Assembly (NCBI GenBank): GCA_009885955.1
Contig: VFJS01000016.1
Location: 62,001-126,000, forward strand
From: Spirochaetia bacterium
GTDB taxonomy: Bacteria; Spirochaetota; UBA4802; UBA5550
Direction of reading: 5' to 3'
Length of the DNA stretch: 64,000 nt
Made by a program: the position numbers and the translations under genes. Under the pieces are notes generated by a model that saw only the letters and a list, made by a program, of their open reading frames with translations, searched no databases and had not been told where the DNA came from. Positions 62,207 to 64,000 of the stretch are shown here, piece after piece (within the stretch, counting starts at the first letter, position 1; each line of letters begins with the position of its first letter).

Positions 62207-64000
62207 ATGAAAAAATGTCTGTTTTTAATAATAATCATTTCCCTGGCCGGCTGCAGTTCGATATTGAAGAGAGGGGATAAAGACCCCATGAAAAAAGTCC
62301 TATCCGGGCCGGATATGGAAATCTATAAAATAACTGAAAAAAATGACTGGGCTGCTTTTAGCTACGGACTTTTTTATAAGAATCTTGGCATTGAATCCGG
62401 GAATGCGCAGGACGGGAACAAATATCTGAACCAGGCCGTTGTATATTTTTTAGAGTCCGCAGGGTATGGCATAAACCTGGACCGGATATATTTTCAGCTC
62501 TCAGAAACCTATTACTATTTAAAGGAACTTGATAAATCGCTTGATTATGCAAAAAAAGCCATCCAGATAGACAAAACCAATCTGACCGCGTATAGTAGAA
62601 TTTTCAATATATATAATGACCTTGAAATGTACGCCAAGGCAGTAGAAATATATGAGGATTTTTTAAAAATAGATCCTGACGCCATTCATATTTACTTTGT
62701 ACTCGGGGAATATTATTATAAAAAACTGAATGATTTTAAAAAAGCCGAAATGTCCTTTCAAAAGGTCATTGAAATATCCGGCAGAACATCTGTAGAAGAT
62801 TACTACAGGGAAAATTCATATTTTTCAATGGGCTACATGGCATACAGGTCGAAAAACAGTGTAGCATCAATAGAGTATTTCACTAAAGTAAGGGATATGA
62901 ATCATAATAATATCAATGCTGCCTACATGCTTGCGGTACTTTACATGGATGTCTATGACCTGAAAAAAAGCGAGGAGAATGCAGAAATTTATTTAAAAAA
63001 AATTCCTGACAATCTTATTATGAATTCCATTATGGGAAGGATAAAGTATATAAATGACAGCGGTGATACGATCCGCTACCTCAGAGCAGTAAGAAACGAT
63101 AAATCCTTCGAAGGGCTCCTTGCAAGCGGTCTTTACAGTGAAATAATGATGAAGGATGATGAAGCTGAAAAGTATCTCCGCGCCCTTATCAAATACAGAA
63201 ACGACTATTTATCCCCGCATGTAGCCCTGGCAAAAATTGAGATGAGAAAAAGCAACACCAAAGGCGCATTGGCTGAATATATTACCTCGGGTGTTATTGC
63301 TTATAGAAACAAGCTCTATGCAAAGGCAAGGGAATATTTCAATGAAGCCTTGAAAATAGACGATACCCTTCCTGAACTTTACTTTTATCTTGGCAGGTCC
63401 TACGAGGAACTGGATAACCTGTCCCTGGCGATTCTGAATTATAAGAAGGTAAATGATATAAAGCCGAGTATAGACCTGCTTATACAGATCGGGTATCTTT
63501 ACTTCAAAAAGAATGACTTTGACCTGTCATTTAAATATTTTGACAGGGCGATTGAGATGGAGCCGGAAAATTCCAAACCCTATTTTTTAAAGGGCCTGAG
63601 TATGTTGAGGGCAAACAAATATCTTTATGCTGAAGTGAACATAAAAAAGGCCATCTCCCTTAATGAAAAAAATGAAGACTTTTATTTTTATCTGGCCATT
63701 GTCCTGGAAAAGCAGGAGAAGCTTGATGAGGCGATACAGACCCTGGAAAAGGCCATTATCCAGGATCCAAAGAGCGCCCGATCATACAACTATCTTGGCT
63801 ATATCTATGCTGACAGAAATATAAAGATAGACCGGTCATTCATACTTATCCGGAAGGCCCTTGAAATTGAGCCCAAAAACGGCGCTTTTCTTGATTCTCT
63901 GGGGTGGGTATATTTCAGAAAAGGTGAATTCAAACTGGCACTGGAAAAACTTCTCGAGGCCGAGAAGGAACTTAATTTAAGCAAGTCGCCGGACCCTGTA
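62207..64000 (+). CDS. TPR-repeat lipoprotein, 3' end beyond the window
   Basis: 598 codons, still open at the window end. A lipoprotein signal peptide (KKCLFLIIIISLAGCSS, Cys 16) is followed by about 14 TPR-like repeats of roughly 34 residues, such as FQLSETYYYLKELDKSLDYA, PELYFYLGRSYEELDNLSLA and YLAIVLEKQEKLDEAIQTL. Probably an outer-membrane-anchored scaffold. The last codons (KSPDPV) look like the start of another repeat, so little may be missing. Confidence 0.85.
   Translation, partial: MKKCLFLIIIISLAGCSSILKRGDKDPMKKVLSGPDMEIYKITEKNDWAAFSYGLFYKNLGIESGNAQDGNKYLNQAVVYFLESAGYGINLDRIYFQLSETYYYLKELDKSLDYAKKAIQIDKTNLTAYSRIFNIYNDLEMYAKAVEIYEDFLKIDPDAIHIYFVLGEYYYKKLNDFKKAEMSFQKVIEISGRTSVEDYYRENSYFSMGYMAYRSKNSVASIEYFTKVRDMNHNNINAAYMLAVLYMDVYDLKKSEENAEIYLKKIPDNLIMNSIMGRIKYINDSGDTIRYLRAVRNDKSFEGLLASGLYSEIMMKDDEAEKYLRALIKYRNDYLSPHVALAKIEMRKSNTKGALAEYITSGVIAYRNKLYAKAREYFNEALKIDDTLPELYFYLGRSYEELDNLSLAILNYKKVNDIKPSIDLLIQIGYLYFKKNDFDLSFKYFDRAIEMEPENSKPYFLKGLSMLRANKYLYAEVNIKKAISLNEKNEDFYFYLAIVLEKQEKLDEAIQTLEKAIIQDPKSARSYNYLGYIYADRNIKIDRSFILIRKALEIEPKNGAFLDSLGWVYFRKGEFKLALEKLLEAEKELNLSKSPDPV

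Overview
The window looks like a chromosomal segment of a Gram-negative, LPS-bearing bacterium of moderate GC, most likely a Spirochaetota member, with Desulfobacterota as the main alternative. Pointers are an lptE-like gene next to holA, an MlaE-type permease, many lipoproteins, a beta-barrel protein, the rpsF-ssb-rpsR-DUF2232-rplI-dnaB order, a MutY lacking its Fe-S cysteines and two DUF3786 proteins. No rRNA, tRNA, CRISPR array or complete insertion sequence was recognised.

Layout. 0-3.1 kb: B12-binding radical SAM enzyme and EamA transporter. 3.1-6.8 kb: accessory patch with HigBA, a YARHG lipoprotein whose reading frame is broken by a TC-repeat tract, and a family of terminal-inverted-repeat units, one of which carries a GxxExxY (PD-(D/E)XK) gene. 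6.9-12 kb: two DUF4139-like secreted proteins, lptE-like/holA and a zinc-ribbon protein. 12.4-18 kb: a partly decayed sulfur/redox island (ArsR, a 33-residue CGCGC peptide, CopD-like protein, SQR-like flavoprotein, cysteine desulfurase, DsrE, two wrecked genes, Cys-rich MerR). 18-26.6 kb: DUF3786, TldD/PmbA, PlsC, TetR, HEAT-repeat protein, RhlE. 26.6-33 kb: beta-barrel protein behind a 10-bp tandem repeat, then a GC-rich hybrid histidine kinase lying between two copies of the 5' end of hisD. 33-39 kb: MetE-like protein, cupin, NapH-like Fe-S membrane protein, pyrophosphatase, Fe-S/DUF3786 protein, TesB.

39-48 kb is the second accessory patch: an AT-rich adenine methyltransferase with a decayed nuclease partner, clusterless MutY, a BrnT-like toxin with a nonsense codon, HEPN/MNT, HicAB, and two more lipoproteins with TC tracts in their signal peptides, all embedded in about 290-bp hairpin repeats. 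48-64 kb is mainly housekeeping: the ribosomal/ssb/dnaB operon, mlaE, pcm, an XRE-cupin-regulated acyl-CoA operon (Cys-less thiolase homologue, DUF35 protein, acyl-CoA dehydrogenase), BrkB, a YugP-type protease and a TPR lipoprotein cut by the window end.

The most striking signal is three separate lipoprotein genes that share one design: strong ribosome-binding site, ATG, short basic leader, TC dinucleotide tract (15, 8 and 11 units), then hydrophobic core and lipobox. In all three, the ATG is out of frame with the body as sequenced. This looks like a slipped-strand phase-variable surface lipoprotein family captured in the OFF state. The second signal is the GxxExxY unit and its internally deleted miniature relatives.
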